Positions 35,201-46,017 of a stretch of DNA of 64,000 bases are shown here, in pieces (within the stretch, counting starts at the first letter, position 1; every line of letters begins with the position of its first letter). This DNA is from Zizania palustris. Lineage: Eukaryota; Streptophyta; Magnoliopsida; Poales; Poaceae. Location: NCBI GenBank assembly GCA_019279435.1, contig JAAALK010000079.1, forward strand, positions 106,497,198-106,561,197, written 5' to 3'. Under the pieces are notes generated by a model. It had not been told where the DNA came from and did no database searches. It saw only the letters and a list, made by a program, of their open reading frames with translations. The translations under genes and the position numbers were made by a program.

Positions 35201-37568
35201 AGAGCAGCTCTTTCTACGGACATCTTCCGGAGCCCTTGTCGAACAGGCCGGGCCTTCGGGTTTACAAGCAAACTGTGCTCAATAATATCCCGATCGACTC
35301 CGGTGATATCTTCGTCAGACCAAGCGAAGACATCCAAATTTTCTTCTACGACCTTTTCCAAGGAAGTTGCAACTTCAGGAGGTAAATCTTTACCAAATTG
35401 AAATGTGTATTCTTTACCATCTTTGACAATGACCTTCGTTGCAATCTCTCCTTCGGGACTTGGTCTTGGAAATGACTTCTTCGAAGCTTCGGAGGAGGCT
35501 GAAAAAATTTCTTCATTATCTTGGACACTGTTTACTTGCCTCGGATCAAGAGGAGGACCATGACCATATTCTGCCCTCCGAGCCATGGCTTGATCTCCGA
35601 AGATTGTCAGGACTCCTGCTTGTGTGGGCATCTTCATGCACAAGTAGTTGTGATGCGCCACAGCTCCGAACTGATTCAACATGCCCCGTCCGAAGATGAC
35701 ATTATAAGCATACGGGGCATCTACCACATCAAAGATAACTTCTTCAGTTCGTGCTAGTAAACCTTCTCCGAAGGTTACTTCCAGGCCTATCTGGCCGAGT
35801 GCATCAAGCGGAGGTCCTGCGAAGCCTTGCAGAGGACGAGCCGCTGGGAGAAGATGCTTCCGGGAAATGCATAACTGATCGAAGGCTTGCACAAAAATGA
35901 TATCTGCCGAACTACCTCCGTCAATTAGCACCCTTCGGACTTCAGTCCCTGCAATATCAGCAGTGATAACCAATGGATCTGCATGCGGGAACTTAATACC
36001 AGCTGCATCCTCCGCAGAGAAAGATATTGGAACATGAGACCACTCCGGCATTGCAGCTGCAGATGACGAAGTCCCAATATGGCCTACTTCCCGAACGTAC
36101 TCTCTTCGCTGTCTCTTGGACATGCTTCCGAGGGTACCTCCTCCGGAGATAGGGAGAACTACTCTCTTTCCTCTATCTTGCCCTTCTTCTTGCTTCGGAG
36201 GTGGCATAACATTGGCCACCGGAGGGTGCCTTGCAGCATCAAAATTTTCTATCCGCGCCACAGCCTGGACCGGCTCTGGGCGCACTGCTGCTGCTGGACT
36301 TCGGTCGGTACTACCTCAACCCGAAGTTCTCTCCAAGTATTCTCCCCGAAGGGTAAGAATAGCCTTGCAAGTGTCAGTTGCATGGCTTCGATTCTCTCCA
36401 TGAATACAGCAAAAAAGGGTCTGGCCCTTGCCAGCTATTTTCCCTGGCGGCCTCCAGCCGCTGGACTTGTTCCCCGCAGACTGTGGAGCTCTTGGTGCAA
36501 ACTTCTGTGGGGGTGCAATGTTTAAGACTTCAGAGCGAGGGTGCTTTTGCCCTCTTCTTCTATCATGTTGCACTTCGAAGACTGGTTCTTGCGGCTGCGC
36601 CGAAGTCTTCAACTCTGCTTTAACTTCCGTCAACACTGTCGAAGTAGCAGTAGTCCTCCAAAGCCAACCTTCTTCTGACTTCGAGTACTCCTCGAAGTAC
36701 GACATCAGCTGTGATACTGTGGTGAGCGAAGCCCCCGAATTTGCGACTTCGTGTGAGCGAAGCGCTTGAAGTACTGCCTCAATGTTTCTCCGGGGAGCTG
36801 TTTCACTTGGAAAAGGCTTCCTGTCGACATGGGGGGCACGAAGGTGCCCTGAAAGTTGCTTATAAACTTCCTCTTCAACTGTGACCACGAAATGATTGAT
36901 CCTGGCTTTAAAGACCAGAACCATCTCAGCGCCACTCCTTAAAGAGCTAATGGGAAGCACTTCGCCATAGTCTCTCTGTCTCCGCCGCTAGCCTCAATTG
37001 CTAGGGCATAAGAACGCGCAAACTCACTGGGATCTTCGTCTCCGGCATACTTGCAGAGCTTCGAAGCTTTGAACTTCGGATCGAAGCGAACCTTCTGAAG
37101 CTCAGGATGCAACGGAGATTCATTGTCGTAAGAGGCGTTCTCTGGGGCTTCGGGATAACCAAGATCGTCGTCTTCGGGCACTTCGGGGATAGCTGGGGTG
37201 GCTTGAGAGCGAAGCCTGTTCGCAGCCTCTTGTCGCCACCTCGCTACCTCGGCTTGAAGATTGGCCATTTGAGTGGCCATGTCTCCAAGGCTATCTTCAT
37301 CTCCTCCGGAAGGACCTTCCGGGTCTTGAGAACTGGTATGATCAGTTCGAATCGGAATGGAGGGTGGCGGAGTGGCTCCGGGCGGTCGGAGTATGGAAGG
37401 GGTTGGCGGAGAGGTTTCGTATCCTCGAGGGATAGAAGCCCCTTGCGGAGTTTGAGGTGGAGGGATAGTCGAAGACCCTCCGACTTCAACTGTGTCGAAG
37501 GGTGTCTCTCCGGAGATCCGAGAAGACCTCCGAGTAGGATTGCGAGGTGCGCTCCGCTTAGGAGGCAT
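32248..37568 (-). pseudogene. gag-pol: E4 gag-pol polyprotein, disrupted by four stops and a gag deletion
   Basis: Gag starts at 37568 (MPPKRSAPRN) with a Pro-rich N-terminus and FVPPMSTGSLF. It carries a CHHC zinc-knuckle-like motif, CCIHGENRSHATDTC (about 36390-36430). The protease DGGSSADIIF is near 35910, and RT YMDD at 34785-34774. Then come Ty3 RNase H, aRNH (YSDGAFQASGAG near 33910) and a DX35E integrase (WGMDLIGP near 33060, TVDNGTQFD near 32870, NGAVE near 32775). The end is KRYFA at 32248. Gag and pol look like one frame. Stops: 36941-36939 (GAA to TAA), 36318-36316 and 32769-32767 (CGA to TGA), and 33645-33643 (GAA to TAA), as judged against E1, E2 and L. A net loss of about 76 nt near 36725 shifts the gag frame. 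Confidence 0.93.
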
Positions 37569-37610
37569 GATGTAAGAAGTTGGTAGAGAACGAAGTTTTT
37601 TGGACTAGGT

Positions 37611-37628
37611 TCCCCACGGACGGCGCCA
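37611..37628 (-). other. Primer-binding site of E4
   Basis: TGGCGCCGTCCGTGGGGA on the minus strand, two bases inside the 5' LTR. I do not assign the tRNA with confidence; TGGCGCCG starts are common in Ty3/gypsy elements. Confidence 0.8.
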
Positions 37629-37630
37629 AC

Positions 37631-38125
37631 TGTTGGCGTAAAAGATTACGCTAATAGGTTTCTGTAGAAAAGAAACTAACAAACGAAGTGTTTGCGAAGC
37701 AAACTGTTCTAAGCCTCCGAAAGGATAATAGCTTAGAATAGTTCGAAAGTGTGTATTGAATCACTTGTAATTCGTCCCTATTACAGGGTGAAATGGGGGG
37801 TATTTATAGGCTTAAACATTAAGGAAAAGACCTATTTACCCCTCTATTACAACCGACATTAAGGAAACTATTCGGTTTCCTTAATAGGGCTAAAATGGTA
37901 AAAGACTAATCTAATAGGATAGAAGATAAGTCTTCCATCTTAGCTGGCAGAAAAGATCCTGAAGGGCTTTGGTTCGAAGACATACTTCGAACTAGTGCCT
38001 GTCTTCGGGCTTCGAACGAGGTTCTGGGCATCTTCGAAGATGGTCTTCGGACAATCTTCGAACTGGTTGACTGCCTTTATGCTGCTTCGGCAATAACCCC
38101 GAAGATGAGATATTTTCCCCCAACA
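37631..38125 (-). repeat. 5' LTR of E4
   Basis: 495 bp with TGTTGGGGG...ACGCCAACA ends (minus strand). The TATA-like CCTATAAATA lies at 37810-37801, the likely promoter of the genomic RNA. Confidence 0.95.
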
Positions 38126-38244
38126 GTATGGATAACAAGAAACAAGCGCACCTCATAATGTAGTTTCTGAGCACGTGAACGAGTAATTGGTCCTGGAATG
38201 ATATTGTGAGGTGTGTCTTCAGCATTGTGGGAGATGTCCTCATC
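38126..38244 (-). pseudogene. Chromovirus-like polyprotein C-terminus, split by E4
   Basis: Minus-strand frame HNIIPGPITRSRAQKLHYEV resembles the GPITRARAK-type tail found after integrase in plant chromovirus polyproteins. If E4 and one GTATG copy are removed, the frame continues across the site into 26565 and below. Its upstream side joins the aRNH end of element E at about 38245, so it is only a fragment. Confidence 0.55.
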
Positions 38245-40589
38245 AATATGAGTAAGAGTTAAGCTTTGGAAGCTTGACATTATAGCTTGACATTGATCAT
38301 GATATTCTTTTAGCATACTTTATTTGCACCTGTACTCATTTGACAGTTGCCTCATTACTAGAAGAGAGTCTCCCAAAATTTATATTGTATCGACACATAC
38401 TTCTTCCAATAGCTGCAACCCTTTTAATACTGCTTCATATTCAGCCTGATTATTGGTGGAGAAAGGTCTGATGGTATATGAAAATTCAAATGATGCCCCT
38501 TAAGAGGAAACCATCACTATACCCATATCACATCCATGCCGACACACTGATCCATCAAAGAATAGGGCCCATGGAGTCAACTCAACATGAGTTACTGCCT
38601 CATCTCTATGCTGGACTATAAAATCGGCTATCGCTTGTCCTTTTATTTCCTTAGACGATTCATATATAAGATCAAATTTGGTGAGAGTGAGGACCCATTT
38701 TCTTATAGTCCTTTCAACACTAGGCCGATAGCATGTACTTAATGACATAGGCCTTACATATCACGGTGCACTCCGATAACACCTGGTTTTGTCTCAATTT
38801 GGTGCATGAGAGGTATAAGCATAGATAGAGATTTTCCACCGCGGGGTATCAGGTCTTAGCGTCCAGTAGTCTTCTACCGAGATAGACAATTACCCTCTCT
38901 TTTGTATCAATCTCGTGCACTAAGACCGACTCGATGGCTTCATCATCGGTTGTCAAATATAACTTGAATGAATTCCCTTTCCGTGGAAGCATCAACACTA
39001 GTGGTGAGGCTAAGTATTCCTTAATCTTGTCAAACACCTTTTGCTTCTTTTCTCCCAATATAAATTCCTTGTTAGGCTTCAACTTCAACAGTGGAGTAAA
39101 TGGCTCTATTTTTCTTTAAAGATCAGCCATGATTCTCCTATGAATGTTTATCTTCCCGACCAGTGACTGCAACTTGGATTTATTGACAGGGGGTTGATTG
39201 TTCTTAATTGCTTTTATACTGTGCTAGCTTATCTCAATCCCTCTTTCATGCACAATAAAGCCAGAAAATTCCTTGCCGATACACCAAAAGCACATTTCTC
39301 AGGATTCATTTTTAGTCTGTACTTCATGGCTCTCTATAGAACTTGACGTAGATCGACCACATGGTCTTGAATACTGCTTGATTTTACCACAACGTCGTCT
39401 ATGTATATTTCCACCAATAGGCCAATAGTGTAATGGAAAATGTAGTTCACGACCCTCTAGTATGTTGCTCCAGGATTTTTCAAGCCGAAGGTCATCCCTA
39501 CCCACTCATAAAGTCCGATAGCTCAAGGGCACCAGAAGGTCGTCTTGTGGATGTCTTCGGCAGCCTTGAAAATCTGATTATAACCTGCATTCCTATCCAA
39601 GAACCTGATAATCTTGTATCCTAATGTAGCATCCACCAGCAAGACTGTAATCGGCATTGGATATTCGTGTTTTGGGGTTGCCTTGTTCAAATCTCTGAAG
39701 TCAACACATATCCTGAGCTTCCCACTTTTCTTCCATACCGATACAATGTTCGATACATACTCTGTGTATCAGCATGGTCTTAAGAATCCTGCATCATATA
39801 ACCTTGTTACCTCGGCCTTGATATCTGTATATATTTCTGCCTTGAACCGCCGAGGTGACTATTCGAATCGCCGATACCCTTGCTTTATTGGGAGCAAATG
39901 TTCATCGATCGGCTTAAACCTAGCATTTCATGATACTCCCATGCATAACAATCCTGGTATTCCCATAATAATGCAATTAATTCATTTTTTATCTCATCAG
40001 AAAGTTGAGCACTTACAAAGGTCGGCCTCGTTCAATCACCGGGTCCAATGTCTACATCCTGTAGCTCATCGTCTCAAGTGAAGCCTTGACGTAGTTTACC
40101 TTTTGCGTCATCGGTGTCGCCTTTAAAGGGTAAGCTTGGGCTATTCATTCTTAATTGGTTTGACTCCATCATTCGATACTTCGAGAAAATCACCGTACTA
40201 AGCTCTGCTGGATAGTCATACGACTTCTTCCATATCCCAAACTGATAAATCGGCTATTGCTACTTTAACCGATTTATCGGTGGAGATGATTTCCACTTGA
40301 ATGCCGACCCACTACATGAGGCTCTCATGCATTCTTGACAGGACACAACAATTCACATGAATCCAATTGCACCCTAGCAGCATATTGTAGGTTCCTTTTC
40401 CGTATATGATGAAGAAGGTAGTCGGCATGGTCGTGCTCCCAATCGTCAATTATGCATTTAGCACTCCCATTGTTTCTGATGAATTGCTACCAAAGTCGCT
40501 CAATACCATATTTGTTTTGATGAGGTCTTCTAGCCCTTTCCTCAGCTTCCTAAAGGTGGCATACGACATAAAGTTGGTGGCTTCCCCTC
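38245..40589 (-). pseudogene. pol: E: decayed Tat-type pol (protease, RT, RNase H, start of aRNH)
   Basis: The protease-like NFMSYATFRKL and GKGTYNMLLGCNWIH are at about 40550-40380 on the minus strand. Scattered RT remnants follow (about 39750-39300). RNase H is better preserved at about 39088-38849 (FKLYLTTDDEAIESVLVHEI), then the connection IRKWVLTLTKFDLIYESS and aRNH LTPWALFFDGSV near 38570. The aRNH ends at about 38245 (SFQSLTLTHI), where another sequence is joined. Many stops and frameshifts. It is closer to D than to E1-E4. Its right end abuts the LTR of F inside the protease, so F probably inserted into it. Confidence 0.75.
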
Positions 40590-41042
40590 TTTTGGCATAA
40601 AATATTATTCTAACAGGTTCTCTAAGATTAAGAACTAACAAACAAGAAGTTTGTCAAGCGAACTATCTCAAGCCTCCAAATAGGATAATAGCTCGATGTC
40701 TATTACAGGGTAAGAAGGGGTATTTATAGGTAAAAACTCTAAGGAAAAGACCTTTTTACCCCTCTATTACAACCGACATAGTGGAAACTATTTGGTACCC
40801 CGAATAGGGCTAAAATAGTAAAATATGTCCAAAAAGGATAGATAAGGCAGATGTCCCATCAGTCTTGCTGTTTCCCACTGTAGAGACGGAGCCTTCAGAG
40901 GGTATCTCCGAAATAGGGTTCGGAGGACCCTTTGGCTTGGAAACTTCATCAATTTGGGGACAAGCTTTTGTCTTAGAACTGCATAAGTTATCTTTGTCTC
41001 TTGATCTTAAAGGTCCTGGGGATGAAGTATTTCCCCCCAACA
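40590..41042 (-). repeat. 3' LTR of F (subfamily C)
   Basis: About 453 bp. The minus-strand start TGTTGGGGGGAAATACTTC is intact. The far end, which should read GCCAACA, has decayed to GCCAAAA. It shares GGTTCTCTAAGATTAAGAAC with the partial LTR at 57001, which separates both from subfamilies A and B. The adjacent polypurine tract GAGGGGCTAC is preserved. Confidence 0.85.
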
Positions 41043-41453
41043 GTAGCCCCTCGAATACGCTTCTCCAATTTAACCTGTATAGCAGGAGAGCAGTATACGC
41101 AAGAAATATTTTCATACACAGGGACTTAGAAAAATTGAAGGTATTGTAACCATTCGAGGTGTCTTCAGCATCGGAGTATGTCTGATAGAAGCTTCGATCT
41201 TGGACTCTTGTGTGAATGCTTCACAAGGAAATGAACCACTGCGGAGGCGAAGCATTGCAGAGAGCCGTTAATTTTGAGTCGTTACCCTTCAAGTAGCCGT
41301 TAGGCTTCCAGGAAAATGTAACGAACAAAATTTTAACCTTGGGTTCACAACTTTTTTACTTTTTGGCCCCACCCGTCAGCGATTGAAGTCGAACTTACAA
41401 TGTGAATGCATATCCGAACCATAGTAACTGGATGTGGAAGGGTTATAAAAGGG

Positions 41454-41461
41454 GACTCGAA
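41454..41461 (+). promoter_or_regulatory. TATA box of the F antisense gene
   Basis: TATAAAAG, about 90 bp upstream of the ATG at 41549. Confidence 0.6.
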
Positions 41462-41548
41462 CCTCAGCAGAATTTTTTACATAGCCTTGGTTCTAAGCCT
41501 TCTTTCTTCAACCTTCAAGCTTTCTCCAATCTCCTGAGCAGTCACCTA

Positions 41549-44500
41549 ATGGCGAGAACTAGTGTGATGGTGCCGGCTGCAATAGGAACCTTGGCACAGT
41601 GGCAAGCTTGGGCGGCGTGAGCAGCGGCGACAATGGCGGGAGCCACAGGGAGTTCTTGGCCGAAGAACCCATGGGAACTCCGCCCACCATCCAAGAAGAT
41701 GTTGAGGCAAAGCTTCCTCCTTGGCCAGTCGGTGAGTACGAAGGACTCCATCGAGGAAGCGATGAATGGGAAGTTGGGCCCGGGGATGAGAACTCGGGTT
41801 CCCCGGACGGAAGCGACCCCAACACCTAGGAGCGGAGAAGTAGTGGTCTTCGAGGCCTTCTTCGAGGCTGGGCTAGGGCTGCCTGCAATCAACATCCTAT
41901 CCGAGGTATTATACATGTTTCATATCACTTTACCTCAATTGTCACCGAATGCCATCGCAAGATTGGCTATCTTCGATTGGGCCCTTCGGGCGGAGGGGTG
42001 TCAAGGGAGATCATAAATCTTCGCAGCCACCCACAAGGCCTCCTGCCAGCTGAATCCACAGGACGGACCTGGTGACACCAAGGTACTAGTAGCTTTCGGA
42101 AGTGTGAACTTCCAACTTCGGAAGGAGTACTCGTAGCACTTCCAGGCGAAGGCCATCAACGATTGGTGGTACACCAACTAGATACTCCGATGGTTCTATG
42201 CCAATGTCGGAGAAGGTTCCAGCCTTGCGGGACCCCTACAAGAAATTTGGTACCGGAAGGAAGTCGAAGCCACTGCGGACCCTAGCCTGCTTTCAACGCA
42301 GCTAGGGTTGCTTTCTTCAGTAGCCAGCCGCATGAGCATGTGGGACCTCATGGAGGAATTCATCTCCCTTTGAATCCCTCCTCTTGGAGCGGTGTGGCTT
42401 ATAGCATTTCAAAATGCTTCGGAAGGAGAACTTCGAAGCTTGGTTAAGCCTTCACACTTCTGCATTAACATTGATTAGAATATAGATAACATAATAGAAT
42501 GCTACCTTTTTCAGTGGCTCCTTTGGCGCTAGCTCCAGAGCAGATTGTCAGAGCCACAGAGTGGGTGCTCAGAGCCCCTACAGTGGTAGAGAAGCAGCAA
42601 AGGGTAGAATTGGTGGGAAGCTGGGAACGCTTCAACAGTGTGTGGAGCGCTCTTGGAATGGAGCCTCCTCCTCTACTGGACTTTGACTTGATGGGGGTAG
42701 CCCCCCAGAAAAGGAAAACCACCGCCGAGTCCACCAAAAGGGTCGCTAAGACCCTCGTCAAGAAGGGGAAGAAGACAGCGAAGCCTCCTCCTCCGGCATC
42801 TCCGGTATCTTCACCTTCCTCCTTGGACATTCGGAGCTTCTCTTCGGAGGAAACAGAAGAAAAGGATTCAAATGTTTAGAAGGGGAAAGCCCTTGAAAAC
42901 TATCTGCTACAAGATGACGAGGGCGACTCCCAAGTCATAGCTGGAGATCCCCTCCGGGCAGTTGTAGAAGTTGACGCAATAGCCCCCTCCAGACCCAGCA
43001 CGAGTGACTTAGAACTAGAGTTAGAAAATCCTAACTTGCCTGTGGCTAGAGTGGTAGTTACGGAGGTCATGGCATCGGTTGCGGCTGCTCCGGAGCAAAC
43101 TTCAGGGGATGACCTCGAAGAATATCTTCGGATGTATGAATTTCTAGGGGACCACGAAATTCTCCCTCAAAGCGCGGATGGAGGTAAATCTTGGAACTTT
43201 ACTTTCAAATTTCCTGAAAAGACTTTATTGTGCAATAAGCATTTAACGAATACCTTGGCTTTGTAGATGCTTCGAGGAGCGGCATCGCTCTAGACACTAG
43301 TGGAGCTTTGGCTTCACCTGGAGTTGAGGCTCTGGTCGAGGTAGTGGCTCCGACGACTAAAGCTGTCTCGGGGTGGAGTACCCGAGGTAGCAACGATCGA
43401 AGGAGGATCTGCTCCGGCCGAAGTAGCAGCTCCGGTTTTCGTTCTAGGGAGGGGCAAGAGCACGATAGGCTTCGGCCCTCATCCCTCTTTGATGACAACA
43501 CCTTCCTCCAACGACCCTTCCACGAGCGGTTCGGAGGAAGACCCCGTTGTCGATGACCGATCGGCCCTGTCCTTCGTTCCTCTGCTGACTCTGTTCTTGG
43601 AGCAGCGGACAGGGCTTCGAGCGCTCCTGGAACCCTTGGCAGATAAGTGCCAAGAGGTTGGGAGCTCCGAACTAGTTTCCAGTTTGAGTGAAGCCAGGGC
43701 ATCAGAGCTCGACTTGGCCCTCTAAAGGGTTGCCCTTCAGGTATGCAACATACAACGAATGCATTTAACTAATAAAATTACTTTGTACTCACTTTTCTTT
43801 TTTGCAGCAATTTGTCCTCGCTAGAGCGGCAGCGACTTTCAATGATCTCGAAACTAATCGGCTCAAGAGGAAGGTTACCACCCTCTAGAGTGTCCTCAAA
43901 AGCTCTGAAGATAAAACATTACAACTAGAGGAGGAGCTCCTCGAGGAGCGGAGGGGAAGACCCATTACTGATGAAGCACTCCGGGCCGTGCAACAGAGCA
44001 GTGCTACACTCAAGGCTTCAGTCGAAGAAATCGAAGCCAAGCATGTGGTGCTTAGGGTTGAAGTTGAGAGGCTTCGGTGAGAAGAGGTGAGCTCCAACGC
44101 ACAGCTTGTAGAGCTCCAAGACTCACTCAAACAAGCGCTGGCTCAAAAAAGTACACTACTATCAAGGATAGTCGAGGTTTCTGCTTTTGCTTCGGAGCTG
44201 ATGGAGGCCGAGACGAAGAACGTCACTGTTGCTGATCAGACTATGGATACCCTCCAGGGTAACCTAGAATATTTCGGTACGATGTGCCCTTCATCTTCAA
44301 CTGCGGCGAGTGAGCCCCTCGAGCGAAAGCTAAAAATGATCTAGGCAGCAACGAAGATGATGAAGGGCTCCGGGATTCGCTACGGAGAGATCTCCGAGCA
44401 GGTAGCCGGAATCGGAGTCCTTCGACATCTCGAAACCCTTGGGATTTCAGTTGCTCCAGTGGGGGGTTCTACGCCTGTAGGCTTCGCCAATGAAGACTTT

Positions 44501-45255
44501 TTGCGTCCTTCCTTGGATGTGGCTTATGCCTGGGAAGCCTTCCGGGCGACCTGGAAAACAGATCACAAAGCTGCAACCAAGACGTGGATTGATGAGGCTC
44601 GCCGGCAGAAGCAAGCCCAGACGAAGCCTCCAACTCTGACTCCACCTGCTCTGACTCCGCTTGCTCTGCCAACTGACCCACAGGTTTAGCTTCATAGGGC
44701 ATTTAAACATGTACAAGAAATATTGTAAATCCCTTTATCTTAATGAATGAAAAGTTTATAAACGGGGAGTCTTTGCTTGGATGTTTATTTTTAGGTTTTG
44801 TTATGCACTTTGGAACCTGACTTCGAAGTATTGGAGCCTAACGAAGGGCTTCACCAGCAGTGGGCTATCCTCGAGAGCTTAAGGCCTTACCGGCACTCAC
44901 ATTTCTCTGTTCCTCAACGGGAGCAAGGGGAAATAGCACCCGAAGTTTAACGCAAAGTCTTATCTTATGTTAAAGAAGAGGATAAGGAAGTAATATCTTC
45001 GTCCTGAGAATATGTAGACTGGTATGACTCGGAATACCAAGTCGGAGATCCAACGAAGGCTAGCTCCGAAAGACTTTTGTCCTGGGCTGAACTTCAAGAA
45101 GAGCAAAAAAAGTTGCGAGCTTCGACGAAGAAAGGCGCTCGGACTAAGAAAATTTTTAAGAACTCAGGGCTCAAAGACCGAAGCAGTCCTAGAAGTAGTT
45201 CTAGGAGTCGGAGGGGTCTCCGCTTTTATTTAGGTTTAGATCAAAATTTCTCTTA
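41549..45255 (+). pseudogene. F antisense accessory gene, degenerate
   Basis: The start MARTSVMVPAAIG reaches a TGA after 23 codons; the frame resumes at about 41630. GEVVVFEAFFEAGLGLPAIN is near 41850 and LPQLSPNAIARLAIFDWALR near 41930. Exon 2 (about 42510-43190) has EQIVRATEWVLRAP and a Lys-rich patch. Exon 3 ends near 43740 before GTATGC. Exon 4 (about 43808-44685) is coiled coil and ends PTDPQ before GTTTAG, exactly as in E4. Exon 5 (from about 44797) ends near 45255. Stops occur in every exon except perhaps the last part of exon 4. The exon order and splice positions match E4 despite strong divergence. Confidence 0.75.
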
Positions 45256-45550
45256 ATGTAATATGATTACCCGATTAATATAACCTGTTTCGGAAGCATC
45301 ACCTGATTGTTCCATACTCCCCTGCCCCTCCTTGTGGGTGGGGGACTATACGCATTGCGATAGGGTCCATCGGAGACAATGATTGATATAACAACCTGAT
45401 GCTTCACATAACACTTGGTAATCATATTTTACTCTTTCATAGAGTTCTTTGAACTATACATTCGTATTATGATGTTTATAAGTTTCGGAACTAAGTTTAT
45501 ACTTAGCACCAATAACAGTCACTTAGGACTTTAAAAAGTGTTTCATTGGG

Positions 45551-45855
45551 CCGGAGCCTTGAAACCTTATTGCTTGGTCGCCTTCGACTCTTTTACGGAT
45601 GCTTCGAACCCAGAGGCCAGAAATCTGTTCTTTTAAAGTCCTTAGACTCTTCTACGGATCCTAACAAAGCCGGAGCCTGGAATCCTTAGGTTGGCTAACT
45701 TCGGCTCTTTTACAAATACTTCAAACCTAGAGGTCGGAAATCTGTTCTTTTAAAGTCCTTAGACTCTTCTATGGATCCTAACAAGCCGAAGCCTAAAATC
45801 GGTAGGCTGGCCACCTTCGGCTCTTTTATGGAATCCTTGAACCAATGGTTCAAAG
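45551..45855. repeat. Dimeric tandem repeat of F (about 121 bp = 2 x 61)
   Basis: CCGGAGCC/CCGAAGCC recurs at 45551, 45671 and about 45785. Each period holds two related halves, both with a (T)CTTTTA/TTCTA(C/T)GGAT core. The right edge carries the near-palindrome CTTGAACCAATGGTTCAAAG (about 45836-45855). Confidence 0.75.
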
Positions 45856-46017
45856 GCCATTTGCCTTTGTTCCTTAAAAGATGCTTACCTCTGCAAGCAT
45901 CTTAATTCTCCTGATGCGTCCACCAGGAGTAAGGAATATTTGAAGAGTAAGCATAAATCGAACCTCCATCTTTATTTAGCTTAGAAAGGTACTTTTACAA
46001 TTGATTACAAGGATCCC

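Larger units (their letters stand above)
26571..38125 (-). mobile_element. E4: complete 11.6-kb Tat-type LTR retrotransposon
   Basis: This is the only full-length element. On the minus strand it reads: 5' LTR (38125-37631), PBS, gag-pol (37568-32248), a spacer with the 61-bp tandem repeats, the antisense gene (27535-31267, + strand), polypurine tract, and 3' LTR (27058-26571). GTATG flanks both ends. The LTRs differ by two substitutions and one local replacement, so insertion is recent. Nevertheless gag-pol carries four stops and a gag deletion, so E4 could only have moved with proteins supplied in trans unless all of this arose after insertion. It split a chromovirus-like coding frame. Confidence 0.96.

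Noticed and set aside
37992..38316. Frames running from the E4 flank into its LTR
   Set aside because: They cross the LTR border at 38125 and are insertion artefacts.
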